From positions 1 through 64,000 of the forward strand of contig NZ_NEXS01000005.1 of the NCBI RefSeq assembly GCF_002810445.1: DNA of 64,000 nucleotides. Direction: 5' to 3'. Position 1 is the stretch's first letter; every line of letters starts with the position of its first letter. A program made the position numbers and the translations under genes. Positions 1 through 8,545 of this stretch are shown here, piece by piece. Source of the stretch: Advenella sp. S44 (lineage in GTDB: Bacteria; Pseudomonadota; Gammaproteobacteria; Burkholderiales; Burkholderiaceae_B). The notes beneath the pieces were generated by a model. That model saw only the letters and a program-made list of their open reading frames with translations. It searched no databases and was not told the DNA's origin.

Positions 1-158
1 TTTACGTCGGAGAGCTCCATGCCGCCATATTTGGCTCGCCATTTATAAAATGTGGAGTTACCTACATGATGCTTGCGGCACAGCTCTTTAATCGGTATCC
101 CAGCTTCCGCTTCTTTCAACATCGCCACAATTTGGCTTTCTGTCATCCGTTTGCTCAT
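1..158 (-). CDS. IS3-family transposase OrfA, N-terminal 52 codons (partial)
   Basis: The minus strand from the ATG at 158 encodes a protein starting MSKRMTESQIVAMLKEAEAG and containing IKELCRKHHVGNSTFYKWRA. This is the helix-turn-helix region (HTH_Tnp_1) that lets IS3-family OrfA bind the element ends. In this family OrfA is usually joined to the DDE integrase OrfB by -1 frameshifting. Only the DNA-binding part is in the window, so whether the element is active is unknown. Confidence 0.85.
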   Translation of the reverse strand, partial: MSKRMTESQIVAMLKEAEAGIPIKELCRKHHVGNSTFYKWRAKYGGMELSDV

Positions 159-230
159 CGTAAAAATCCTTTTTTCTTAGTGTAAGAAAAATTCTACGCT
201 TCAGCTGTATTATTTTAGGGGATAGTTACA
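1..230 (-). mobile_element. IS3-family insertion sequence, end fragment cut by window edge
   Basis: The element's terminal inverted-repeat end lies at position 230: read on the minus strand it begins TGTAACTATCCCCTAAAA, with the TG start typical of IS3-family ends. The transposase OrfA start codon follows about 70 bases inside. The rest of the element lies left of the window, so OrfB, the frameshift site, the other end and any target duplication cannot be seen. The flanking LysR gene is intact, so this end did not disrupt it. Confidence 0.8.
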
Positions 231-323
231 ATTCGTTAATCTTAACAAATGAAAAATAAAGATTGATTAATGGATGTCATGAATATATATTAGGACATGA
301 CTACATTTCCGGAGTGCTCCGTA

Positions 324-1280
324 ATGAACCAGAGAGTTACACTTCGACGTCTGCGAAACGTCACTCTTCGTCATTTGCGTAGTTTTGTCGCTGTTGCGGA
401 AACGGGCTCCTTTACCCGTGCGGCAGAAAGTTTATATTTGACACAATCGACCCTTACCACCACTGTCCAACAGCTTGAAGACGAGGTCGGTGTAAAGCTG
501 TTTGATCGAACTACACGAAGCGTCACGCCTACTCCTGCTGCGGCACGTTTTCGAGAGCAGGCAGAACGATTGCTTGGAGACTTTGACACCATGCTGGGCG
601 ACCTCCAGTCGCTGGCGGAAAGTAATGAAGGACATCTGCGAATCGCGGCATCTCCGTCGGTGGTGGCTTGGCTCCTTATTCCATCATTACCGCAATTCAG
701 AGCCGCCTATCCCAATGTCACACTATCGATCCGCGATGCTGGTTCAGCCGAAATAGAGCGCCGTGTCCGCGAGGGTGAGGTTGAGTTCGGAATATGCAGC
801 CAACTGTCGAACTTTTCCGAACTGGAATATACCTTGCTTCTAAAGGACCGATATGGAGTTGTCTGTAGCGCGAATCATCCCTTAGCCATGCTTAAGGAAC
901 CATTGCATTGGTCAGATATTTCTGAATATCAGGATGATTGGGTAGGTTTGGCATCCGATACCCGGGTCGGTGGCATGCATCGCGAAACGATGGAGCGGTT
1001 TGGACTGACATCGTGCTCTGAGGAAGTGTCAAGCTCTACTTCACTGTTTTCGATGCTCAGTCTGGGGAACCGTTTTTCTGTTGTCCCATCCCTTACCCGG
1101 TACAGTCATCAGCTTGACTCGTTCATCTTCAGAGAGCTCGACAACCCGCCTATTGAGCGCGAATTGTGCCTGGTCACGCGAAAATTGCGCTCAATATCCC
1201 CGAGCGCCGAGCGCTTATTGGAAGCACTCCTGGAAACGCTTCGCGCCCGCGACGTGCCACAAGGAACGGTCTTTGTTTAG
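324..1280 (+). CDS. LysR-family transcriptional regulator
   Basis: A full-length LTTR of about 318 residues. The N-terminus has the winged helix-turn-helix (LRHLRSFVAVAETGSFTRAAESLYLTQS; the conserved LFDRTTRSVTPT wing follows), then a linker helix and a two-lobe co-inducer domain beginning near HLRIAASPSVV. An upstream in-frame ATG exists at 297, but AGGA there lies only one base from it. The ATG at 324 has GGAG nine bases upstream and is preferred. The gene converges on the OYE-Bug operon with a 14-base gap, so that operon is a plausible target; this is inference from position. The effector is unknown. Confidence 0.85.
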   Translation: MNQRVTLRRLRNVTLRHLRSFVAVAETGSFTRAAESLYLTQSTLTTTVQQLEDEVGVKLFDRTTRSVTPTPAAARFREQAERLLGDFDTMLGDLQSLAESNEGHLRIAASPSVVAWLLIPSLPQFRAAYPNVTLSIRDAGSAEIERRVREGEVEFGICSQLSNFSELEYTLLLKDRYGVVCSANHPLAMLKEPLHWSDISEYQDDWVGLASDTRVGGMHRETMERFGLTSCSEEVSSSTSLFSMLSLGNRFSVVPSLTRYSHQLDSFIFRELDNPPIERELCLVTRKLRSISPSAERLLEALLETLRARDVPQGTVFV

Positions 1281-1294
1281 AATTGAAAGCATCT

Positions 1295-2524
1295 TTATAT
1301 ATTCACATTCTTGTTCGATACATCAGGGGAAATCTCCCTGATTTGTTCCCGCCTTTTCAACCACCACGCATAGCCATTAGGTAACAGATCCAAATAGTCC
1401 GATACGCCTAACGCTTGTGCCGCCCGCACCGGCCAATTTGGATCCACCAACATTTCTCGGGCTAGAGCGATCAGGTCAGCGTTTCCTTGCTGCAGAATTT
1501 CTTCAGCATGGAATGGATCTGTAATCAGCCCCACCGCGCAACTTTGCACACCGGCTTCGCGTCGTACCCGGGCAGCATACGGAACCTGATATCCGGGGGT
1601 GCGAGGTACCACAGCCATATTTAAAGGCCCATTGATTCCACCCGAAGAGCAAGTTACTACGTCAATTCCCCGCTCACGCAAACAAGCAGATAGTATGACT
1701 GTATCGTCCAGACTCCAGGCGCCGCCATCGCCGTCTACTGCCGACACTCGAAAGAAAACCGGCTTATCTTGCGGCCACACGGCTCGTATAGTTTCTGAAA
1801 TGTCGAGCGCTAAACGCATTCGGCGATGAATATCACCACCCCAGGCGTCAGTCCGGATATTCGCTAACGGCGAAAGGAACTGATGAATCAGGTAGCCGTG
1901 TGCACCATGAATTTCACAGATATCAAACCCGGCGTCCAGTGCTCGTAATGCCGCAGTACGCCACGTCTGCACTATCTGTTCAATTTGTCTTGCGTCCAGT
2001 GATTCGGGGACGAGTGCGCCGGGTTTGGCAGCAATCGCGCTTGCTGAAATGCCTCGCCACGGTGGCATCCCATTTTTCGCATCCTCTTCGGTAAGAGGCT
2101 GGAAGTTTGTCCACGGCGGCCCACAAGACGCCTTCCGGCCTGCATGGCCCAACTGGATAGCGGGAATTGCACCTGAAGCACGGATAAAATCGGTAATGCG
2201 TCGATAGGCAAGCACGTGCTCATCGGTATAAATACCGGCACAGCCATATGTCTTCCTGCCTCTAGCCTCCACGGCAGTTTCCTCACAGAAAACGATGCCC
2301 GCACCCCCAGTCGCAAACTTACCCAAGTGCACGAGGTGCCAGTCGGACGGCATTCCATCCACCGAGGCGTACTGACACATTGGCGAGACGACCACCCTAT
2401 TTCGACTTGTCAGCTCTCGAAGCTTAATCGGCGAAAAAAGTAAAGAATGGTTTTGTTCTTGGGTCTGTGAAGGTAGTGACTCAGCTGCGGCAGGCGGAAT
2501 TATAGAAAAATTTGATGATTTCAT
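1295..2524 (-). CDS. NADH:flavin oxidoreductase, Old Yellow Enzyme family (YqjM-like)
   Basis: A 409-residue FMN-dependent TIM-barrel enzyme expected to reduce activated C=C bonds with NAD(P)H. Residues 1-28 are a low-complexity extension before the usual start LLFSPIKL. SPMCQYA carries the Cys characteristic of the thermophilic-like/YqjM branch. GHAGRKAS and HGAHGYLIHQFLSP hold substrate and FMN contacts, and the His pair suits that branch. Its start codon overlaps the stop of the upstream Bug receptor gene by four bases, so the two are translationally coupled. The substrate is unknown; pairing with a solute receptor suggests catabolism of an imported unsaturated acid (inference). Confidence 0.85.
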   Translation of the reverse strand: MKSSNFSIIPPAAAESLPSQTQEQNHSLLFSPIKLRELTSRNRVVVSPMCQYASVDGMPSDWHLVHLGKFATGGAGIVFCEETAVEARGRKTYGCAGIYTDEHVLAYRRITDFIRASGAIPAIQLGHAGRKASCGPPWTNFQPLTEEDAKNGMPPWRGISASAIAAKPGALVPESLDARQIEQIVQTWRTAALRALDAGFDICEIHGAHGYLIHQFLSPLANIRTDAWGGDIHRRMRLALDISETIRAVWPQDKPVFFRVSAVDGDGGAWSLDDTVILSACLRERGIDVVTCSSGGINGPLNMAVVPRTPGYQVPYAARVRREAGVQSCAVGLITDPFHAEEILQQGNADLIALAREMLVDPNWPVRAAQALGVSDYLDLLPNGYAWWLKRREQIREISPDVSNKNVNI

Positions 2525-3510
2525 TTTAGGCTAATGTTCCTTTCGCTGATCACTTTGCCCCACTTATCATATTCGGCTTTCGCATATGCGGCGTATTCCG
2601 ACGGTTTTCCTCCTGTGAGCTCAAATCCATAAGTGCTTAAGCGCTTCACGACAACGGGGTCTTTCAACGCTGCTGCCAATGCAGAATAGAGCTTCGCAAC
2701 AATTTGATCAGGCACTTTAGCGGGTGCAAACAATCCAAAAGATGTCAGCGACTCAAACCCAGGCACACCCGTCTCAGCAATAGTCGGGACGTCGGGTAGG
2801 GAAGGCGTTCGCGTACCACCGCTGGTACCCAGAGCTCGAATCGCACCACTTCGAATCAATGGCTCGGCAATGCTAATATCGACAAACGCCGCTTGTGTAT
2901 CCTTGGCCAGCAGACCCTGCATCGCAGGTGCGCCACCGCGATATGGCACATGCAACATCTCGGTGCCGGACATTTCCAGAAACATTTCCATCGCTAAATG
3001 ACTAGACCCCCCGTGCCCCGCCGACGCGAAAGGCAGCTTTCCCGGATTTTTCTTTAAATATGCGATGAATTCCTCTACAGTGCGTGCTGGAACAGATGGA
3101 TGCACACATAATATCTGTGGGTTGACCCCAATCATGCCTAAAGGCCTAAAATCGCTATTTAGATCAAAGGGCAGGTCTTTGTAATAATGGGGCGCCATCG
3201 CGAAGGTGCTGTTAGTGCCTAGAAGAATGGTGTAGCCATCGGGTGTTGCATTTGCTACATTACGATATCCGATGGTACCGGTTGCGCCCGGCCTGTTCTC
3301 TACGACCATCGAGACCCCCAAATTCTTCGCCATGCTATCTGCCAGAACACGACCAAGGACATCTGTTGAACCGCCAACCGACCAGGGAATTACCATTGTG
3401 ATTGGACGCTGTGGATATCCTGATGCTGCGGCACTAAAGCCTGGGGAAAGTATCAGACAAAGAAATAGACTTAGAACTCCAACAAACTTACACAAAGCGG
3501 CAATACGCAT
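2521..3510 (-). CDS. Bug/TctC-family periplasmic solute-binding receptor
   Basis: A 329-residue exported protein. The signal peptide is residues 1-28 (hydrophobic VGVLSLFLCLILSPG, cleavage near SAAASG). The family signature YPQRPITMVIPWSVGGSTDVLGR is followed by NRPGATGTIGY. Members are receptors of tripartite tricarboxylate transporters or orphan receptors abundant in Alcaligenaceae, binding carboxylates such as citrate, glutamate or nicotinate. No TctA or TctB membrane subunits lie nearby. The start is supported by a GGGG-rich ribosome site six to eight bases upstream. It is the first gene of a two-gene operon with the OYE. The ligand cannot be read from the sequence. Confidence 0.88.
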   Translation of the reverse strand: MRIAALCKFVGVLSLFLCLILSPGFSAAASGYPQRPITMVIPWSVGGSTDVLGRVLADSMAKNLGVSMVVENRPGATGTIGYRNVANATPDGYTILLGTNSTFAMAPHYYKDLPFDLNSDFRPLGMIGVNPQILCVHPSVPARTVEEFIAYLKKNPGKLPFASAGHGGSSHLAMEMFLEMSGTEMLHVPYRGGAPAMQGLLAKDTQAAFVDISIAEPLIRSGAIRALGTSGGTRTPSLPDVPTIAETGVPGFESLTSFGLFAPAKVPDQIVAKLYSALAAALKDPVVVKRLSTYGFELTGGKPSEYAAYAKAEYDKWGKVISERNISLK

Positions 3511-3646
3511 TTCTGACCCCCTAAAGGTGAATTTAACAATGCCAACCGTATTCGGTACACGTGAAGGAGTGTTTACTATCCGTCAGGGACACCCATTTAT
3601 ACAAATTGAAAATTCTTATCTATTAATGGGCGCGACAAATAACTAG

Positions 3647-3784
3647 ATGGTAGCTGCCATGGACCGCCTGGCTCAGGCCGGGGCCACTGTCGTGACTCAT
3701 GAAATGGTCATGTTCGAATGGTTGAATGCCTGTCGGCACCCGCGCTTTCGCGAGGTACTGGCGCGAATTAAGAGCGCTAACTAA
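3647..3784 (+). pseudogene. C-terminal remnant of an isochorismatase-like cysteine hydrolase
   Basis: The frame from the ATG at 3647 reads MVAAMDRLAQAGATVVTHEM, continues through MFEWLNACRHPRFREVLARI and stops at 3784. This 45-residue stretch matches the C-terminal helix region of isochorismatase/nicotinamidase-type hydrolases, including the FEW-(6)-HPRF-EVL pattern. The catalytic Asp-Lys-Cys core, which would lie upstream, is absent, and no related reading frame precedes it. It is read as a decayed or deleted gene end. Assignment rests on remembered family pattern, so confidence is moderate. Confidence 0.6.
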
Positions 3785-4153
3785 GAATGCTGATTTTGAC
3801 GACTGACCGAATGCGCACATGATGACAGCCGTCACTTGCAGCTTGATCCCCCTCTTCGCTTAATATCCGACGGGTGCCTTGCCATAAAAACAATATCTGC
3901 CAAAAGCGCAAAAGCCGCGCGCAAATTACGATTTTTACGGGATAAATCGCAATTTGATCCAGTGATACAAAAGTTTCAACTGAAATACTGTGTAAACATG
4001 CTACTATTTTCGCGTTTCGCCTGTTCTGTCGGGAACGAGGCCAATGTCGCTCAGACCGCTGCGTGCTGTTCTGCAGCGGTGGCCCGGTACACCTGACACA
4101 CACCACGGGGACTGTGATCCTCCCATCCCCCGCTCCGTTTTTTTCACGATGCC
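3785..4153. other. Intergenic region upstream of first RND efflux operon
   Basis: No credible gene is visible in this 369-base stretch. It contains a 12-base inverted repeat TTTCA-AC-TGAAA at 3974-3985, within AT-rich sequence about 170 bases before the adaptor gene, a possible regulator site. No regulator gene for the efflux operon lies beside it. Promoter elements are not clear enough to call. Confidence 0.4.
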
Positions 4154-5356
4154 ATGATTAAACCCGTCAGTATGTCAACAATGGATACACAGCGCCGAAA
4201 TGCCCCGGTCCTGGCGCTGAACTTGCTGATGCTACTTCTGCTTGCCATTATTCTTGTCGGCTGCTCGCGCGATGACGCGGCAAACGCGCCGGCGCCGAAG
4301 GCCGAGGGGCCGCCCGAGGTCGGCGTCACAACGCTCACATCACAGCGCATCACCTTTGCGACCGAATTGCCGGGACGCACCGTTGCGCCCGTCATTGCGC
4401 AAATCCGTCCGCAAGTCAATGGCATTATTCAGAAGCAATTGTTTAATGAAGGCTCGCAAGTGAAGGCGGGACAGGTGCTCTATCAGCTTGATCCAGCCGT
4501 TTACGAAGCGGAGTACGCGGTGGCACGCGCTAACGTCAAAAAGGCGGAGTCCACGTATGCGAATGCGCGTACGATGGCCAGGCGTAATCGTGAACTGGTA
4601 AAAATTGATGCGATCAGTGCACAAATAAATGAAACCTCGCAGGCCGAAGCGCAACAGGCGGCGGCCGATCTGGCCGTGGCAAAGGCGCAGGAGCAGCGTG
4701 CGAAAATCAATCTTGACTATACCCGGATTGTTTCTCCCATTGACGGGTGGATAGAATTGTCCAATGTGACGCCCGGGGCGCTGGTGACGGCCAACCAGGC
4801 AACTGAACTGACGACTGTGCAGCAACTGGATCCGTTGTATGTACATGTCTCGCAATCCTCTGTCGAACTCTTGCAGCTAAAGGCGGATATTGAAGCCGGT
4901 CGACTGCAGGCCGCATCGGAAAACGATGCAGTTATCGAGCTCAGACTGGAAAACGGCCAACGCTATCCGCACCCGGGACGGCTCACTTTCAGCGGTGTCA
5001 CGGTCAATCCCGATACCGGATCCATCACCCTTCGGGCGCAAGTGCCCAATCCGGATCGGGTGTTAATGCCGGGCATGTATGTACGGGCAGTGCTGCAAAA
5101 CAGTACGGGCGAGCAGTCCATACTGGTTCCCCAGCAGGCAATCACCCGCCGCCCCGATGCCAGCACGGTTGCCCTGGTGGTTGACGCCGACGACACATTG
5201 CAGGAACGCGCCGTGGTGGTCGGGCGTGCCATCGGCGACAACTGGCAGGTGCTTGACGGCCTGGCAGCTGGTGAACGTGTCGTCGTCACGGGCTCTTTGC
5301 ATGTGCGACCCGGTAGTGTGGTGCGGGCAGTTGAAGCTCCCCGTACACCGGGCTAG
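4154..5356 (+). CDS. RND efflux periplasmic adaptor (membrane fusion protein), lipoprotein
   Basis: A 400-residue HlyD/AcrA-family adaptor linking the inner-membrane pump to the outer-membrane channel. The lipoprotein signal ends in the lipobox ILVGC. The lipoyl half-motifs (PQVNGIIQKQLFNEGSQVKAG and IVSPIDGWI), the alpha-hairpin between them (about residues 112-170) and the beta-barrel (GRLTFSGVTVNPDTGSITLRA) are in the usual order. Later Met codons within the first 10 residues are alternative starts. It heads a three-gene operon; the pump gene begins nine bases after its stop. Closest to the AcrA/MexA group by eye. Confidence 0.9.
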   Translation: MIKPVSMSTMDTQRRNAPVLALNLLMLLLLAIILVGCSRDDAANAPAPKAEGPPEVGVTTLTSQRITFATELPGRTVAPVIAQIRPQVNGIIQKQLFNEGSQVKAGQVLYQLDPAVYEAEYAVARANVKKAESTYANARTMARRNRELVKIDAISAQINETSQAEAQQAAADLAVAKAQEQRAKINLDYTRIVSPIDGWIELSNVTPGALVTANQATELTTVQQLDPLYVHVSQSSVELLQLKADIEAGRLQAASENDAVIELRLENGQRYPHPGRLTFSGVTVNPDTGSITLRAQVPNPDRVLMPGMYVRAVLQNSTGEQSILVPQQAITRRPDASTVALVVDADDTLQERAVVVGRAIGDNWQVLDGLAAGERVVVTGSLHVRPGSVVRAVEAPRTPG

Positions 5357-5365
5357 GAAAGGGCT

Positions 5366-8300
5366 ATGGCACAGTTTTTTATCAGCCGCCCAATTTTTGC
5401 ATGGGTCCTTTCCATCGTGATCATGCTTGCGGGACTGGCTTCCATCCAGACCTTGCCGCTGGAGCAATATCCCGACATTGCCCCGCCGCGCGTGGCGATT
5501 ACGGCGACCTATACCGGCGCCTCAGCCAAGACGGTGGAAGATTCTGTCACCCAGGTCATTGAACAGCAATTGAAAGGACTGGACAATTTGCTGTATATGC
5601 GCAGCACCAGCAATGCGGCCGGCCGTGCGCGAATTACGCTGACTTTTGATGCGGGCACGAATATTGACGTGGCCCAGATGCAGGTGCAGAACCGCCTGCA
5701 GCAGGCCATGTCGCGCCTGCCCCAGCAGGTGCAAAGCCGGGGTGTGACTGTCACCAAAGGGGGTGAAGAGTTCCTGATGGTCGTCTCGCTCTATTCGGAT
5801 GATGGCAGCGCCTCACCGGTCGATGTGGGCGACTACATTACCAGCAATTTGGTGGACGTCATCAGCCGGATCGACGGCGTGGGCGAAGTGCAGACACTGG
5901 GGACCGGCTATGCCATGCGTATCTGGCTGGATCCCAAAAAACTGCTCAGTTATAAGCTGATGCCTTCTGATGTGACTGCGGCGATTGAAAAGCAGAACGT
6001 CCAGGTATCTGCAGGCCAGCTCGGCTCGCTGCCTGCAGTCAGCGGCCAGCAGTTAAACGCAACGATCACGGCACGCAGCATGTTGCAGACCGAGGAAGAA
6101 TTTCGCAATGTTGTCCTGCGCGTCACGCCCGATGGTGCCATTATTCGCATTAGCGATGTCGCCCGGGTGGAACTGGGGGCAGAGAACCTGACAATCCGCT
6201 CTGCCCTTGGCGGCCTGCCCGGCGCCGGTATGGGTATTATTACGGCTGACGGCGCCAACGCGGTCGAAGTGGCCGAGCGGGTGCGCGACAAACTGGCCGA
6301 GTTGGAACCGTTCTTTCCGAACAATCTGAAAACCTTTATCGGCGTAGACTCGACGCCATTCATCAGCGCTTCCATTGACGAAGTGGTGAAGGTGCTGCTT
6401 GAAGCCATGGTATTGGTGGTGCTGGTCATTTACCTGTTCCTGCAGAATTTTCGCGCGACCCTGATTCCTGCCATTGCGGTGCCTGTCGTGTTGCTTGGTG
6501 TCTTTGGCGTGCTGTCTATTGCCGGTTTTTCGATCAATACGCTGACGCTTTTTGGGATGGTGCTGGCTATTGGCCTGCTGGTTGATGATGCGATTGTCGT
6601 GGTAGAGAATGTCGAACGTGTCATGCACGAGCAGGGACTGTCGCCGCGTGAAGCCACGCGCAAGTCCATGCGTGAGATTACGCCGGCACTTATTGGGATT
6701 ACACTTGTGCTGTCAGCCGTGTTCATTCCCATGGCATTTTTTGGTGGATCCACCGGCGTTATTTACCGGCAGTTTTCCATTACCATTGTTTCAGCGATGG
6801 CGCTGTCGGTCACGGTCGCCCTCACGTTGACCCCTGCCCTTTGCGCCAGTCTGCTCAAGCCGGTGAAAAAAGGCGAACATATCGATCCCGCTGCCGCACG
6901 CAAAGGCGTCTTTGGATACCTGGATCGCTTTTTCATTGGTTTTAACCGTCGCTTTGACCGGACCGCAAACCGCTACCAGAATACGGTAGCTGGCGTGGCT
7001 AAACGGCCGCGGCGCGGACTGATTGTCTATGCATTAATTGCGATTGTCATGGCATTTCTCTTTTTGCGTCTGCCTACCTCGTTTCTGCCACCAGAAGACC
7101 AGGGTGCAGTGCGCTTGCAGGTCACTCTGCCTGCCGGTGCAACCGATGCCCGGCTACAGCCGATCATGCGACAGATTGAACAGTATTTTCTGAAGCAGCC
7201 TGATGTGCGAAGCATTACAACCATTACCGGCAGAAGTGGCGACCAGAGTTCAGCCAGATCCTATGTCATGCTCAATGACTGGAGCCTGCGGCCATTACCG
7301 GAACAGTCCTCCGCGGCGATCGCCAGAAAGGCGACCCAGGACCTGGCCCATATCCGCGATGCGCGAATTATTGCGACACTGCCACCCATTGTGCGCGGGC
7401 TGGGATCAAGTTCGGGCTTTAACTTTTTTCTGCAGGATGTTAACGGACTGGGACACGAGGCCTTGGTGCAGGCCAGTCGCGATGCCTTGCAAATGCTGGG
7501 GGAACGCCCGGAATTGATGAACGTGCGGATTGATGCGCCGCAAGACACCGCGGAATTTTCCATTGATATTGACGACGCCAAGGCCGGCGCATTCAGTCTG
7601 GATACAAATGCGATTGACAGTACTTTGTCGACCGCGATGGGCGGCACCTACGTCAATGATTTCCTGGATCGGGGCCGTGTCAAACGGGTTTATGTACAGG
7701 GCGATACGCCGTTCCGGATGCTGCCCAGCGATATTGACCAATGGAATGTCAGGAACACGCTGGGCCAGATGGTCCCGTTTCCCGCCTTCTCCAGCACCGG
7801 CTGGACCTTTGGCTCCCCCGAGCTTAGCCGCTACAACGGCAGCCCCAGCCTGGAATTTCAGGGCGATGCGGCGCCAGGCGTCAGTTCAGGGGCAGCAATG
7901 CAGGCGGTCGAAGCCGTAATGCAAAAAATGCCGGCCGGTATTGGATTCGAATGGACCGGTGCGTCTTTGCAGGAGCGGATTTCCGGCGCGCAGGCTCCCC
8001 TGCTCTACGCCGTGTCTATTTTGTTTGTCTTTCTGTGTCTGGCCGCGCTCTATGAAAGCTGGTCCGTACCGTTTGCGATTATTCTGGTTGTGCCGCTGGG
8101 TATTGTGGGAGCGCTTTTGTTTACGGCCCTGCGCGAGTTGCATAACGATGTGTTCTTTCAGGTCGGCTTGCTCACGACAGTCGGACTTACGTCCAAGAAT
8201 GCGATCCTGATTGTGGAGTTTGCCAAGCAGTTGCAGGAACGCGGAGAGTCTGTGCTGCAAGCGACGCTGATTGCAGTACGCCAACGCCTTCGTCCTATTT

Positions 8301-8545
8301 TAATGACCTCGTTGGCTTTTGGCTTTGGCGTGTTGCCGCTGGCCATTGGCACGGGTGCAGGCGCTGGTGGCCGCCACGCCATTGGTACCGCCGTACTGGG
8401 CGGGATGATTGTGGGTACAGCGTTAAGCCTGTTTTTCGTGCCGCTGTTCTTTGTGCTGGTGCGCAGTTTCAGGCGCAAAAAGCATCTGCACGGGGATCAT
8501 TCGGGCCCGCCGGCGACGGATAGCTCGTCTGACAGGACACTATGA
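5366..8545 (+). CDS. RND multidrug efflux pump, HAE-1 (AcrB/MexB) family
   Basis: A 1059-residue inner-membrane proton-driven drug exporter. The N-terminus MAQFFISRPIFAWVLSIVIM is typical. The TM4 motif GMVLAIGLLVDDAIVVVENVE contains the paired aspartates used for proton relay. Two large periplasmic loops and two sets of six membrane spans give the normal internal duplication; the TM10 region has GLTSKNAILIVEFAKQL. Length agrees with the family. It lies between its adaptor and outer-membrane factor and overlaps the latter by four bases. Substrate range cannot be predicted reliably. Confidence 0.93.
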   Translation: MAQFFISRPIFAWVLSIVIMLAGLASIQTLPLEQYPDIAPPRVAITATYTGASAKTVEDSVTQVIEQQLKGLDNLLYMRSTSNAAGRARITLTFDAGTNIDVAQMQVQNRLQQAMSRLPQQVQSRGVTVTKGGEEFLMVVSLYSDDGSASPVDVGDYITSNLVDVISRIDGVGEVQTLGTGYAMRIWLDPKKLLSYKLMPSDVTAAIEKQNVQVSAGQLGSLPAVSGQQLNATITARSMLQTEEEFRNVVLRVTPDGAIIRISDVARVELGAENLTIRSALGGLPGAGMGIITADGANAVEVAERVRDKLAELEPFFPNNLKTFIGVDSTPFISASIDEVVKVLLEAMVLVVLVIYLFLQNFRATLIPAIAVPVVLLGVFGVLSIAGFSINTLTLFGMVLAIGLLVDDAIVVVENVERVMHEQGLSPREATRKSMREITPALIGITLVLSAVFIPMAFFGGSTGVIYRQFSITIVSAMALSVTVALTLTPALCASLLKPVKKGEHIDPAAARKGVFGYLDRFFIGFNRRFDRTANRYQNTVAGVAKRPRRGLIVYALIAIVMAFLFLRLPTSFLPPEDQGAVRLQVTLPAGATDARLQPIMRQIEQYFLKQPDVRSITTITGRSGDQSSARSYVMLNDWSLRPLPEQSSAAIARKATQDLAHIRDARIIATLPPIVRGLGSSSGFNFFLQDVNGLGHEALVQASRDALQMLGERPELMNVRIDAPQDTAEFSIDIDDAKAGAFSLDTNAIDSTLSTAMGGTYVNDFLDRGRVKRVYVQGDTPFRMLPSDIDQWNVRNTLGQMVPFPAFSSTGWTFGSPELSRYNGSPSLEFQGDAAPGVSSGAAMQAVEAVMQKMPAGIGFEWTGASLQERISGAQAPLLYAVSILFVFLCLAALYESWSVPFAIILVVPLGIVGALLFTALRELHNDVFFQVGLLTTVGLTSKNAILIVEFAKQLQERGESVLQATLIAVRQRLRPILMTSLAFGFGVLPLAIGTGAGAGGRHAIGTAVLGGMIVGTALSLFFVPLFFVLVRSFRRKKHLHGDHSGPPATDSSSDRTL

